A stretch of DNA of 64,000 nt from Desulfosporosinus fructosivorans (GCF_004766045.1 NZ_SPQQ01000015.1:16313-80312); one strand, 5' to 3'; counted from the first letter of the stretch, positions 52,997 to 61,613 are shown. The notes: generated by a model not told the origin, from the letters alone. Numbers and translations: made by a program.

Positions 52997-53990
52997 CTAA
53001 CAAGACCTCCCTGATAAATCCCACGACTCGGTCTGTTGAATGTCCGTCCAACCAGATGAAGCTCTTCGGCAGGCAAATATTTTTACGATCTTCCCCTATA
53101 GGAGTATTCAATAAGAATTCTAACTCTTGATACGACTTAATTAGTCTTGTGAAGCCAAGTTTATTCGTAATACACAAATCCGGTTTCTGTAAATTAGGTT
53201 GATAACTTAATGCCGGAATCCCCATCAGTACAGCATGCAACAATCCAATAGTATTCATGCCAATTATGAGATCATGTTCGGGCATAATATCTAACAATGC
53301 GCCATCTACTGAGATTTCCGCATAACTTCGTTTCCAATTAGGATCGTCTTTAGGGTGAAATCTTACACTAAAGGAATAATCGTCGTTTCCTTGTACCGCC
53401 AATAAGCATTCTTCGAGAGCTTGCTGTTCGGTATAGCCTAATTCCTGTCCGTACAAAGCAGATAAGGGCTGTGAAAGAAATAATAGTTTCTTTTTATTAC
53501 CAAAGGACGTTGCTTTTCTTCTTTGTAAGATATATTTATCTAATCCGGGATGCCCCAGAACTTTAAGAATATTTGATGGTACCCCTTCCTGCCTTGCCTC
53601 TTGCTCAGCAAGTTCATCCATCACAATATAGATATCGGGATAGATAAAATCGCCTAAATCATCTTTAAACCGGGCCTGATAATTGGACCAATAATCTAAA
53701 ATAGATATCGTCGGAATCCGGGCTTCTTTACAGGCTGCCATAACTTTTAATTCCAGCCTATTGCCCCAACTTGTCCCAGTGACCAGACCCGACATTTTCT
53801 TTTCCAGAAGCATCGATTGAATTGTTTGCACGACCCGTGATTCGGAAGCCGCATTGCTAGGATTCAGTTTCGCTGCCGGACCTAGACAATAGAATTCCAG
53901 CGACACAGACTCCTCTTGCATTCTTTCTACAACAGTAAAAAGCGCCTCATACCCACCTGGGTCATGAGCAAGGAAGACTATTTTCTTCAT
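52986..53990 (-). CDS. Uncharacterised glycan-cluster protein, GT-B-like
   Basis: 334 residues from ATG 53990 (MKKIVFLAHDPGGYEALFTV); an earlier in-frame ATG would add 13 residues inside the aminotransferase gene. The layout suggests two Rossmann-like halves: VTGTSWGNRLELKVMAACKE, GHPGLDKYIL, and NTIGLLHAVLMGIPALSYQP as a donor-site-like segment. I do not recognise the family. The GTGH motif of PseG hydrolases is missing, so PseG identity is not supported. It overlaps the genes on both sides. Confidence 0.7.
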   Translation of the reverse strand: MKKIVFLAHDPGGYEALFTVVERMQEESVSLEFYCLGPAAKLNPSNAASESRVVQTIQSMLLEKKMSGLVTGTSWGNRLELKVMAACKEARIPTISILDYWSNYQARFKDDLGDFIYPDIYIVMDELAEQEARQEGVPSNILKVLGHPGLDKYILQRRKATSFGNKKKLLFLSQPLSALYGQELGYTEQQALEECLLAVQGNDDYSFSVRFHPKDDPNWKRSYAEISVDGALLDIMPEHDLIIGMNTIGLLHAVLMGIPALSYQPNLQKPDLCITNKLGFTRLIKSYQELEFLLNTPIGEDRKNICLPKSFIWLDGHSTDRVVGFIREVLLDEH

Positions 53991-55260
53991 AGGCCCGCAA
54001 TTCCTCTTTCCCTTGCCAAACCTTTTCAAGGGCTGTCAAAAAATCCTCAATATCCCTAGCCGTATAGGGCAGGCGACACACATCTGCAGTAATGAGTTTT
54101 TCTTCATACATTTCTTCTGCTACCGGACAAATTCCTTTTTGGTAACATTGAACAGGCTGACCAATGAATGAAAATGGATAGTGAGTTTGATTGTATACTC
54201 TTTTATGCTGATATAGCTTCATCAAATAGATTGGTCTTACATATCCTTCACCTAAAGGAAATCCCTCCGCTTTCATTGCTGCAGCAAATACAGCTCGTTT
54301 TATCGTCCAAATATCTTGGTTAAATTGAATTGGATAGACGTAGTAGGAATGCTCATACCCTTCAGGCACGGTTACACCCTCTAGTCCCGAGAAGCGCTTT
54401 AAGCCTCTGGATAATTGGTCTGCCAAAGCACGCCGCTTTATTAAAAACCCATCTAATTTGTTAAGCTGTTCTATCCCGATAGCAGCATGTAATTCAGTCA
54501 TCCGATAATTGGATCCCAAAACCACTGTATCATCGTCATTGAGGTCGTCTACAATCACTTCACCATGGTTGCGAATTAATTGGCAACGATAGGCCAACTT
54601 GTCACTATCCGTTAATATAATCCCGCCTTCACCGCTATGAATAACTTTGTGGTAGTTCAGGCTGAAAATACCCAGATCACCAAAAGTTCCTGCCTGCTTC
54701 CCAACAATCGTAGCGCCAGGCGACTGAGCATTGTCCTCGATCACATATAGACCGTGCTGTTTGGCAATTTTAATGATTTCAGGCAAATTACCCGGCAAAC
54801 CAAATAAATTTGTCACCATAATGGCTTTTGTCCGTGGGGTCAGCCATTTTCCGATCTCTTTAGGATTCAGATTATAGGTTTCTGGACAAATATCTACAAA
54901 TACCGGCACTGCATTATTCATCAAAATGGCACTAGCCGTAGCAGACATTGTATAAGGAGTAACCAGCACTTCATCTCCAGGGCCAACCTCACAGGCGGCC
55001 AGAGCCGTATGTAAGGCTGTCGTCGCCGAGTTGACTGATATGCTATGCTTTGCCCCAAATTTGCCAGCAAACATCTCCTCTATTTCTTTTATCCTGGGGC
55101 CGCCCAAAAATTGCTCCCCGGCCCGGCCCAAAAAGACTGAGAGATTGCCGGATTCCATCACCTTGACAACGGCGGCTTTTTCCTCTTCGCCCATGGTACT
55201 CGTCCAGGGAATAGCTGTTTCTCTAACAGGGGTACCACCGAATAATGCCAATTTGTTCAT
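53962..55260 (-). CDS. DegT/DnrJ/EryC1/StrS-family sugar aminotransferase
   Basis: 432 residues, a full-length PLP sugar aminotransferase. Motifs are VNSATTALHTALAACEVGPG, the region VIEDNAQSPGATI and the PLP lysine in SLNYHKVIHSGEGGIIL. The Lys is present, unlike in RfbH. PseC or a 4-aminotransferase acting on the PseB product is the likely role. It starts downstream of the Gfo/Idh gene with a 4-nt overlap. Confidence 0.95.
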   Translation of the reverse strand: MNKLALFGGTPVRETAIPWTSTMGEEEKAAVVKVMESGNLSVFLGRAGEQFLGGPRIKEIEEMFAGKFGAKHSISVNSATTALHTALAACEVGPGDEVLVTPYTMSATASAILMNNAVPVFVDICPETYNLNPKEIGKWLTPRTKAIMVTNLFGLPGNLPEIIKIAKQHGLYVIEDNAQSPGATIVGKQAGTFGDLGIFSLNYHKVIHSGEGGIILTDSDKLAYRCQLIRNHGEVIVDDLNDDDTVVLGSNYRMTELHAAIGIEQLNKLDGFLIKRRALADQLSRGLKRFSGLEGVTVPEGYEHSYYVYPIQFNQDIWTIKRAVFAAAMKAEGFPLGEGYVRPIYLMKLYQHKRVYNQTHYPFSFIGQPVQCYQKGICPVAEEMYEEKLITADVCRLPYTARDIEDFLTALEKVWQGKEELRAYEENSLPCS

Positions 55261-56270
55261 TGTAATCTCACTCTCTCTTTAGAACAATGATTGTTAAATG
55301 ACCGTATTAAAGGTTCCGCCACATATAGAGGATAAACACCATGTTCTACCGTACATAGGGGATGTTCCAGACCATCGAGGATATTGACCAGATGGTTAAC
55401 AGCATTACCTAAATTTGATTCTGACAGAAGTTGGTTTTCAAAGCGCTCTAAATACAAACTTTTAAAACCAGTGTAAAGATGATGTTCACCTACTTGGTAA
55501 TACAATACGTCGTCACCGCTATTACGTATTTCTATCTTGCCGTTGGAAAAATACAGATCGATTTCAAATAAATAGTATTGTTCATCATCAAAGGCTTCGG
55601 CAAATCCCAAGATGTTTTTATCGATTAGAAACGCAAACGTATATGAAGGATCACTATCATAATCGGCAGACGTTTTTATTTTTTTAAGAGCTTGAACCTC
55701 GCTAATTTTTCCACCCCACCAATGTAACAAATCAAAAAGATGCGAGCCCGTATTATTGATTCCCCTCGTATATTTGACGTGTATTTTTTGTAGCTCACCA
55801 TATTGCCCTTTGGCAATATGGGTTTTAACACGCTGCATCCCGCTATTCCAACGACGGGAAAGATTGGGAATCAGCCGGCAGTTCCCTTTCTTGAGTTGTT
55901 GTTTCAATAAATTTGCTTCATCAACACTACTAACTAAAGGTTTTTCACAAAAAATAATTCGGGTATCAGTGTTCTGCAATATATATTGAATGGCCGACAA
56001 ATGATGAGCAGGTGGCGTACATACACTGATAATGTCTACAGAATGATTTTTCAAAAGTTCCTCCATACTCTGGTAAAATGGTACTGCCGGTGCTATTTTG
56101 TGCAATGCCTGACCCTGATCAATTCGTATATCTGTCGCTGCAACCAGTTCAATGCACGAATTTAGCTGATAAGCAGAAACATGCGCAGAAGGACTTTCCC
56201 TTTTAGGGTCAAAATCATACGTTAAGCCTATTTGCCCTAATCCGACAACTGCCGCTTTATATTGACTCAT
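55257..56270 (-). CDS. Gfo/Idh/MocA-family oxidoreductase
   Basis: 337 residues from ATG 56270 (MSQYKAAVVGLGQIGLTYDF). FCEKPLVSSVDEANLLKQQL carries the catalytic Lys, and TGSHLFDLLHWWGGKI is in the C-terminal domain. An earlier in-frame ATG at 56294 is possible. It overlaps the GNAT gene upstream by 14 nt and the aminotransferase gene downstream by 4 nt, so all three are one operon. Sugar-nucleotide oxidation is likely; substrate unknown. Confidence 0.9.
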   Translation of the reverse strand: MSQYKAAVVGLGQIGLTYDFDPKRESPSAHVSAYQLNSCIELVAATDIRIDQGQALHKIAPAVPFYQSMEELLKNHSVDIISVCTPPAHHLSAIQYILQNTDTRIIFCEKPLVSSVDEANLLKQQLKKGNCRLIPNLSRRWNSGMQRVKTHIAKGQYGELQKIHVKYTRGINNTGSHLFDLLHWWGGKISEVQALKKIKTSADYDSDPSYTFAFLIDKNILGFAEAFDDEQYYLFEIDLYFSNGKIEIRNSGDDVLYYQVGEHHLYTGFKSLYLERFENQLLSESNLGNAVNHLVNILDGLEHPLCTVEHGVYPLYVAEPLIRSFNNHCSKERVRLQ

Positions 56271-56820
56271 GAGCTCTACCGGCCAGCCAATCACTGTGCA
56301 ATAAGCTCAAATTCACACAGTCATGATATTGCCCATCACAGAAATAAGCCTGTCGTAAAATACCTTCTTTCTTATAGCCCGTTTTTTCAAGCGCCCGTAT
56401 TGAGCCTATATTTTCATCCACGACTCCCGCGGCTATGCGGTTTAAATTCAACTTTTTAAAACTATAGTCCGCTATTGCTGAGAAAGCCTCAGCTGCGTAT
56501 CCTTTACCCCAGCAATCAGTCTCGCCAATAATAAGCCCTATCTCGGCAGAACGAAACACATAATTGATCGAATGCAGACCTATATTGCCAATATGCCTGT
56601 CCTGTTCTTTCAATACAATTGCTAGAACAATATCCGTCTTGCTTCCTGACAGATTCTCATAAAAAGCGTTCATTGACTCAGGGCTATTAGGGAACGCACC
56701 ATGCCGCATCCATTTAGTAATCGTTTGATCATTGAGCCATTGAAAGTAATTACCTTCCAGATCTTCTTTTTCAAGTCTACGCATATAAATTCTGTTAGCA
56801 ACTAAAAAAGGATTATGCAA
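56257..56820 (-). CDS. GNAT-family N-acetyltransferase (RimJ/RimL type)
   Basis: 187 residues. NRIYMRRLEKEDLEGNYFQW, then GLIIGETDCWGKGYAAEAFS containing the acetyl-CoA binding loop, and VDENIGSIRALEKTGYKKEG. Resembles PseH-type sugar N-acetyltransferases. It is first in a minus-strand operon with Gfo/Idh, aminotransferase, GT-B-like and SpsF-like genes. GGAGGGAA precedes the ATG. Confidence 0.93.
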   Translation of the reverse strand: MHNPFLVANRIYMRRLEKEDLEGNYFQWLNDQTITKWMRHGAFPNSPESMNAFYENLSGSKTDIVLAIVLKEQDRHIGNIGLHSINYVFRSAEIGLIIGETDCWGKGYAAEAFSAIADYSFKKLNLNRIAAGVVDENIGSIRALEKTGYKKEGILRQAYFCDGQYHDCVNLSLLHSDWLAGRAHESI

Positions 56821-57017
56821 AGACGTTCCCTCCTGACGGCGATCTACCGTTATTCTCTTAAAGTACTCTTAGAATTTGGACCATAAAACCTGCTCCAATA
56901 GTTCCCGCGCTATAATTAGCGCGTTATATTCCTCTCCATAATTCACCTCCCACATTTTCGTACTTTAAAAGGATCTTTTCTAGTGTATTCGTGAGAACTC
57001 TAGCTGGTGCCAAATTG

Positions 57018-57045
57018 AGAACCCGCACTTTTAAATGCGGGTTCT
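57018..57045 (-). terminator. Terminator downstream of the TPR-fusion gene
   Basis: AGAACCCGCA pairs perfectly with TGCGGGTTCT around an 8-nt loop, 48 nt after the stop of the gene at 57093. On the minus strand TCAATTTGG follows, a weak T tract. Confidence 0.65.
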
Positions 57046-57092
57046 GTCATTGTATACATGTCTACAACAGACAATTTGGTTTTTGATGCCAT

Positions 57093-58382
57093 TCACTTCT
57101 CGTGAACAATTTCTTTCTTTTCGGGAGATCCTATTCCCAACATACGCTCCAAATATTTCTTGTTGTGCAGAACCTGGCTATCTCCTGGACAAGCATTTCT
57201 AGCTATCTCATTATGCTCATAGGCCAACTCAGGTTTGCCTAAGCGGTCATAGCAAACACACAACTGTATATTCAATATATAGGTCATCGAGCTACTTATT
57301 GGTTCTTCCAACTGAGTCGCTAATTTATACCAGAAAGCTCCCTGTTCATATTGCTTGGCATTCAAGAAATAATAACCTAATTGACAACAATACTCAGCCC
57401 TTGGTATGGCATATTCAAAGGATTTTAAAATATATTGAAGTAGTTTGTCCTTTTCTCCTGAACTCTGAAAGTAATTAACCAGTTTTCGACAAGTAGCAAT
57501 TTTATCTTCAACCTTACCCTGTCCTGTCTGCAAAAATTCTTGATACGCTTGAATCGCCCGATTATTGCTTTCTAACAACAATTGCCTTAGTTCTGGACCG
57601 GACAGACAGTCATGAACGCCAAGTTCCTCTTCAACAAACGTCTTTTGCTCCTCACTAATGACTTGCGTAGGACCCTGAAACATCTCTGTGACAAAAACAC
57701 CCATTGGGTGATCTAAAAAACTAAATTTTGCGGGCGCAGATCTATCTCCGCTATTTTCCATAACAACTGGCTCCCCCAAGACGAAAAAGGGAATACCCAT
57801 TTCTACCGCATAAAATGAATATGAGCCCACTTGATTAGACGTTGCATATTTATGACTTCTAAGAATTTCATAAAATTTTTGTACAAATTCAAATCCTGGG
57901 ACATACTTTGGCCCGGCAGTTACAATATTGAACCCATATTTTTTATATATTACGTCCTTCTTTCTTGCTAAATCATCAGCGTGCAAACATATCGTTATCG
58001 GATGAAACTCGATCGGAAGACTTAACAGCAGCTTACAATACCCATCTATATCGAATACTGAGTCCATTAGTTCAGTGGCATGTGCCGGAAAGGCTACTGT
58101 GCCGACGGCAGCTATATCCTTCTCAATTTGCCTTAATTTTCGATAGTGTACAAAAGGTGCACCAATAATAACTGCAGGAATACTACTTTTTTCATTCCAT
58201 CCTTGTAGACGTCTTCTGTTTAAAACTAACATTAGGGGTTCATCAGTTAGAAGATCGCCAGCATTAGGCGCCGTATCAGCTCCCCACCCGTGCTCACCGT
58301 TAAATAATAGACGCAGCCCCGGTGGGTAGTTAGTATATTCTCTTATAATCGCATTATATCCGTAGATTGAATTTTCGCTCAT
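57093..58382 (-). CDS. Unknown N-terminal domain fused to the GT2-family TPR tail
   Basis: 429 residues. Residues about 1-280 are not recognised; segments such as FPAHATELMDSVFDIDGYCK and SNQVGSYSFYAVEMGIPFFV suggest a GT-B-like or capsule-type transferase fold. Residues about 285-420 are a TPR-like tail (AIQAYQEFLQTGQGKVEDKI, SFEYAIPRAEYCCQLGYYFL, IQLCVCYDRLGKPELAYEHN) shared with the GT2-TPR proteins at 58379 and 61819. It overlaps the upstream GT2-TPR gene by 4 nt. It may glycosylate the collagen-like proteins; that is inference. Confidence 0.75.
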   Translation of the reverse strand: MSENSIYGYNAIIREYTNYPPGLRLLFNGEHGWGADTAPNAGDLLTDEPLMLVLNRRRLQGWNEKSSIPAVIIGAPFVHYRKLRQIEKDIAAVGTVAFPAHATELMDSVFDIDGYCKLLLSLPIEFHPITICLHADDLARKKDVIYKKYGFNIVTAGPKYVPGFEFVQKFYEILRSHKYATSNQVGSYSFYAVEMGIPFFVLGEPVVMENSGDRSAPAKFSFLDHPMGVFVTEMFQGPTQVISEEQKTFVEEELGVHDCLSGPELRQLLLESNNRAIQAYQEFLQTGQGKVEDKIATCRKLVNYFQSSGEKDKLLQYILKSFEYAIPRAEYCCQLGYYFLNAKQYEQGAFWYKLATQLEEPISSSMTYILNIQLCVCYDRLGKPELAYEHNEIARNACPGDSQVLHNKKYLERMLGIGSPEKKEIVHEK

Positions 58383-59497
58383 AATTCATTCCCCCTGATT
58401 TCCTTTTCAATGGACTTTATTCCAAACGTACGCTCCAAATATTTCTTGTTGTGAATAATCTGAGGATCTTCCGGACGAAACGTTCTAGCAATTTCATTAT
58501 GCTTATAGGCTAACTCCTGCTTACCTAAGCGATCGTAGCAAACACACAACTGTAAATGAGGTAACCACGTCCAGCAAGCTTCAAGCATGGGCCCCCTAAA
58601 ATCAGGTTTTTCTAATTTAGTAGCTAAACCATACCAAAAAGCTGCCTGCTCATATTGCTCAGCACGCAAGAAATAGAACCCTAAGCGACAGCAAAATTCA
58701 GCCCTTGGGTTGGCATATTCAAAGGATTTCAAATTCCACTCCAGCTCTTTGGCCTTGTCTCCTAACTGCTGAAAGCAATCAGTAAGTCTTGCACAAGCTG
58801 AAATTTTATCCTCGTCCCATCCTTGTCCAGTGTTTAAAAATTCCTGGTAAACTTCAATCGCGCGATGATAAAGCTGATGTTGAAATAATTCATTACCATA
58901 ATAATATAAATCTCGCGAAGAAAAGGGCATGCCTTTATCCTGATTCTTCTCAAATATTTTTAAGTTGCGGTCGCTGACTTTAAACGTACCCGTATGGGTT
59001 ACACAGATATCCGACTTCAGAATCTGCCCATACACATTCATATATTCATGCACTGTTCCAATCCAGCGAAAGTTTTTACTCCGCTTGACCAGGCGATTTC
59101 TCCCAAAACTATACGTTACTACTCCGAACTCATCGCGCTTTAAAACATAAGGCATATTTACAGCGTCAATGAGTGTGGCCAAGTTTCCCTTCAGGTCGAG
59201 AAACTTCCGAGAATCCACTTCTAATAAAACATCATCAGCATCGAGCCATAGGATGTAATCCATGGTTGCTTGATCGAAAGCATGATTTCGGGCAGCCGCG
59301 AAATCATCAATCCACTCAAAGTCATAAATTTGCTCCGTGTAAAGACGCACTATCTCTTTCGTGTTGTCTGTCGAGCCGGTATCAACGATTATAATTTCAT
59401 CCGGGATTCCTTTCACCGAATCTAAACATCTGGCAATGGTGGTTTCCTCATTACGAACAATCATGCAAAGACTGATGGTTATAGGATTATCCTCCAT
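58379..59497 (-). CDS. GT2 glycosyltransferase with C-terminal TPR-like repeats
   Basis: 372 residues. The GT2 domain has ISLCMIVRNEETTIARCLDS, IIVDTGSTDNTKEIV and LWLDADD. From about residue 205 helical TPR-like repeats run to the end (FGFYFL-type unit CCRLGFYFLRAEQYEQAAFW, then LQLCVCYDRLGKQELAYKHN). The order GT2 then TPR resembles protein-glycosylating enzymes. It lies just downstream of the BclB-type collagen gene, from which a terminator and a relic separate it. GAGGTG precedes the ATG. Confidence 0.92.
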   Translation of the reverse strand: MEDNPITISLCMIVRNEETTIARCLDSVKGIPDEIIIVDTGSTDNTKEIVRLYTEQIYDFEWIDDFAAARNHAFDQATMDYILWLDADDVLLEVDSRKFLDLKGNLATLIDAVNMPYVLKRDEFGVVTYSFGRNRLVKRSKNFRWIGTVHEYMNVYGQILKSDICVTHTGTFKVSDRNLKIFEKNQDKGMPFSSRDLYYYGNELFQHQLYHRAIEVYQEFLNTGQGWDEDKISACARLTDCFQQLGDKAKELEWNLKSFEYANPRAEFCCRLGFYFLRAEQYEQAAFWYGLATKLEKPDFRGPMLEACWTWLPHLQLCVCYDRLGKQELAYKHNEIARTFRPEDPQIIHNKKYLERTFGIKSIEKEIRGNEL

Positions 59498-59703
59498 CGT
59501 TTCAAATCACCTCAAAGTTTGAGTTTTAGCCATACTCTATCGTATTCAACAGGCTCGAATATGGAAACACATTTATCTTTAAAAATAGAAGCCCTCGGTT
59601 TTTTTCACGGACCTATCCAACATAAGCCAGATCACATCTCCCTAATTTAATTTATTGTAATAAACACACATTTGTAAAACGATTACTTCATCTTCAAAAT
59701 TTG

Positions 59704-59726
59704 GTCCTTTGGCGTTACCAAGGGAC
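59704..59726 (-). terminator. Degenerate copy of the collagen-gene terminator
   Basis: GTCCTTTGG and CCAAGGGAC flank CGTTA. This is the same structure as the terminator at 63007-63031 after the BclA-type gene, with one A-C mismatch. Confidence 0.6.
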
Positions 59727-59791
59727 TAGAAATCTATAACAATTATTCCATGAATGACAATGGATGCAATTGTAGTAATTCCAGTTTCCAT
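59726..59791 (-). pseudogene. Relic of a BclA-type C-terminus
   Basis: A 21-codon frame METGITTIASIVIHGIIVIDF matches the end of the BclA-type gene at 63042 (TANASIVIHRIN). The same terminator follows. Only the last codons of a former collagen-like gene remain, joined to the region just after the BclB-type gene stop. Confidence 0.7.
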
Positions 59792-59815
59792 AAAACCATT
59801 CCCCGTAAGTTAGGA

Positions 59816-60871
59816 CTATGATATTCCAACACCCGCACTAGCATACCCTGATACGGTATTAACAAGTGACACACCTGCAGCCGTAGCGGAAAATACCATT
59901 AATAATCTCGTCTCCTGGGTCACCGGTATTGCTAATCCAGTGAGAATTGCATTATCTGTATCGCCCACAGCAAGTGGGGCTGCGAAAGTTAATGTTACCG
60001 CAGTACCTGCGACAGCGGAGAAAGTATTATTTGGTACAACTGAGCTGTATAACTGTGCTGTTATTGTTATTGTTGTTAAAGCTATAGCTAATGCTGACGA
60101 AACACTGAAGAAAGCTGCTACTGACGTTATAGTTCCATCCCGGGGAACTGAATAAGCAAAGTTTAGAGTTTCGCCCAAAGCACCTGTAAGGTCTATAGTT
60201 GCCCCAAGGCTAACAAGGCCTGTGGCGGAACTTCCGAACCCAACAAAACTAGGAATGCCAACTGCTCCAAGGAGAAGCGTGGTTACTGTAACAGGATCCC
60301 CTGATGCATACGGTATGATTGCACCAATTCCGGCGATTCCGGCTGTTCCCTGAATACCTTGCGTCCCCTGGATTCCCTGCGTTCCTTGAATACCCTGCGT
60401 TCCTTGGATTCCCTGAGTTCCTTGGATTCCCTGAGTTCCTTGAATTCCCTGAATACCTTGCGTTCCTTGAACGCCTTGGACGCCTTGAGTTCCTTGGATG
60501 CCCTGCGTTCCTGTTGCTCCCGTAGCTCCTATTGGATCAAGTTCCGCAGATACCAAGCGATGAGCTGCGACCAAATTCCCCGCTGGATCCTTTCCCCAGG
60601 TGGATATCTCAACAGCATTAGAGCTGGCGATGAATTGAAATTCAAACTCACAAACTGCGCATAATAGATTCTTTCCGCTACTTCCCCCTGGAGCCATAAT
60701 AAATAACTCCAAGACATACAGGGTTTTCGCAATCCCTGTCGCGTAAAACCCTTCAATAAAGACGGTAGCGGCAATTGTGTCATCATTGGTGATTTTTATT
60801 GTAAACGTTGTGGTTGGTCTAACTTCGTTAACTGGTGTATTTTCAATCAAGCTGGTCGTTAATTCAGCCAC
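59816..60871 (-). CDS. BclB-type collagen-like exosporium protein
   Basis: 351 residues from GTG 60871, chosen because AAAGGGG lies eight nt upstream and it aligns with the start of the propeller protein. Residues 1-115 are the shared N-terminal domain (AELTTSLIEN, FEFQFIASSNAVEISTWGKD). Then about 23 collagen triplets rich in GIQGTQ. The C-terminal half begins with IPYASGDPVTVTTLLLGAVG, contains IDLTGALGETLNFAYSVPRD and ends in YASAGVGIS, the BclB C-terminal domain of exosporium proteins. Thr-rich triplets are likely O-glycosylated. Probably a filament of the spore surface. Confidence 0.93.
   Translation of the reverse strand: MAELTTSLIENTPVNEVRPTTTFTIKITNDDTIAATVFIEGFYATGIAKTLYVLELFIMAPGGSSGKNLLCAVCEFEFQFIASSNAVEISTWGKDPAGNLVAAHRLVSAELDPIGATGATGTQGIQGTQGVQGVQGTQGIQGIQGTQGIQGTQGIQGTQGIQGTQGIQGTQGIQGTAGIAGIGAIIPYASGDPVTVTTLLLGAVGIPSFVGFGSSATGLVSLGATIDLTGALGETLNFAYSVPRDGTITSVAAFFSVSSALAIALTTITITAQLYSSVVPNNTFSAVAGTAVTLTFAAPLAVGDTDNAILTGLAIPVTQETRLLMVFSATAAGVSLVNTVSGYASAGVGIS
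60330..60530 (-). repeat. GIQGTQ collagen-like coding repeat
   Basis: Tandem 9- and 18-bp units encoding Gly-Ile-Gln and Gly-Thr-Gln triplets, with some Gly-Val-Gln. In frame throughout and part of the BclB-type gene. Confidence 0.93.
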
Positions 60872-60917
60872 GCTCACTTCCCCTTTACTTTATTTCTATT
60901 CTTTTTACTATTTCTTG

Positions 60918-61258
60918 TTAAAATGGGTTGATTTCTTGTGCAATCACCCTTACCCTGTGGGTTGTAGTTAAGTTCCCAGTTGCGTCTTTACCCTAAGCAG
61001 TGACTTGACTTCTACGCCTCCGAGCCATCAGTGAATTGAACCTCAAAGGCATCAAATTGGGCGAAATAGCTTTTCAAGGCAACACCACCTGCTGTAAGAG
61101 TAAACAACTCCTGTGCATACATCACTTTTGTCGTTTCGCTTTCAAAAAACCTTCTATATATTTAGTACATTTACTGAAGTAGTATCATCATTTGATATAT
61201 TTACCGAGAGCGTCGAACTCGGCCTAAACCCGCTACCGCAGCGTTTTAAAACAAACCT
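60918..61258 (-). pseudogene. Degenerate copy of the shared N-terminal domain
   Basis: Read on the minus strand in shifting frames it gives SGFRPSSTLSVNISNDDTTS, then VMYAQELFTLTAGG, SYFAQFDAFEVQFTDGSEA, and GKDATGNLTTTHRVRVIAQE. These align with residues 10-110 of the BclB-type and propeller proteins. In-frame stops (TAG after GSEA and TAG near the GKD) and frameshifts destroy it. It lies directly upstream of the BclB-type gene. Confidence 0.88.
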
Positions 61259-61339
61259 GTATTAATAGCACCATATTACACCGCCTCCAAGCATGTGTTG
61301 ATTTATGTTACGAAATTTCACATATTCTGTTACATATTC

Positions 61340-61409
61340 AGCCCAGTAGATATCAGTAAGAGGATGACTCAAACTATTGAGTCATCCTCTTACTGATATC
61401 TACTGGGCT
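61340..61409. repeat. Perfect 33-bp inverted repeat with 4-nt loop
   Basis: Arms 61340-61372 and 61377-61409 are exact reverse complements around ACTA. Neither strand carries a T tract after it, so a simple terminator is not supported. It stands in a gene-free stretch between relics. Confidence 0.9.
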
Positions 61410-61613
61410 AGATTTCACCAGACGTTGCGCAATAGACCCTGAATTCATCCATGGGGAGGAAGCGCGGCTTCGTTTCCCTTTCTTCCTATATTGACTGCAT
61501 TGATATAACAACTCTATCGCATCCGACATAACATAATATGGAAAAATATTTCCCTTTAAAATTAAGAATAGCCCACTGTTTTTTTGCCAAAAGACCTCTC
61601 TAACAAAATTGAT

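Noticed and set aside
52986..53990. Assignment of this gene as PseG
   Set aside because: The GTGH motif and N-terminal pattern of PseG are not present.
60319..60664. Plus-strand open frames rich in Leu/Phe/Pro/Ser over the collagen region
   Set aside because: They are complement shadows of the GIQGTQ repeats on the minus strand.
61340..61409. Intrinsic terminator
   Set aside because: Stem is perfect but no T tract follows on either strand and no intact gene ends nearby.
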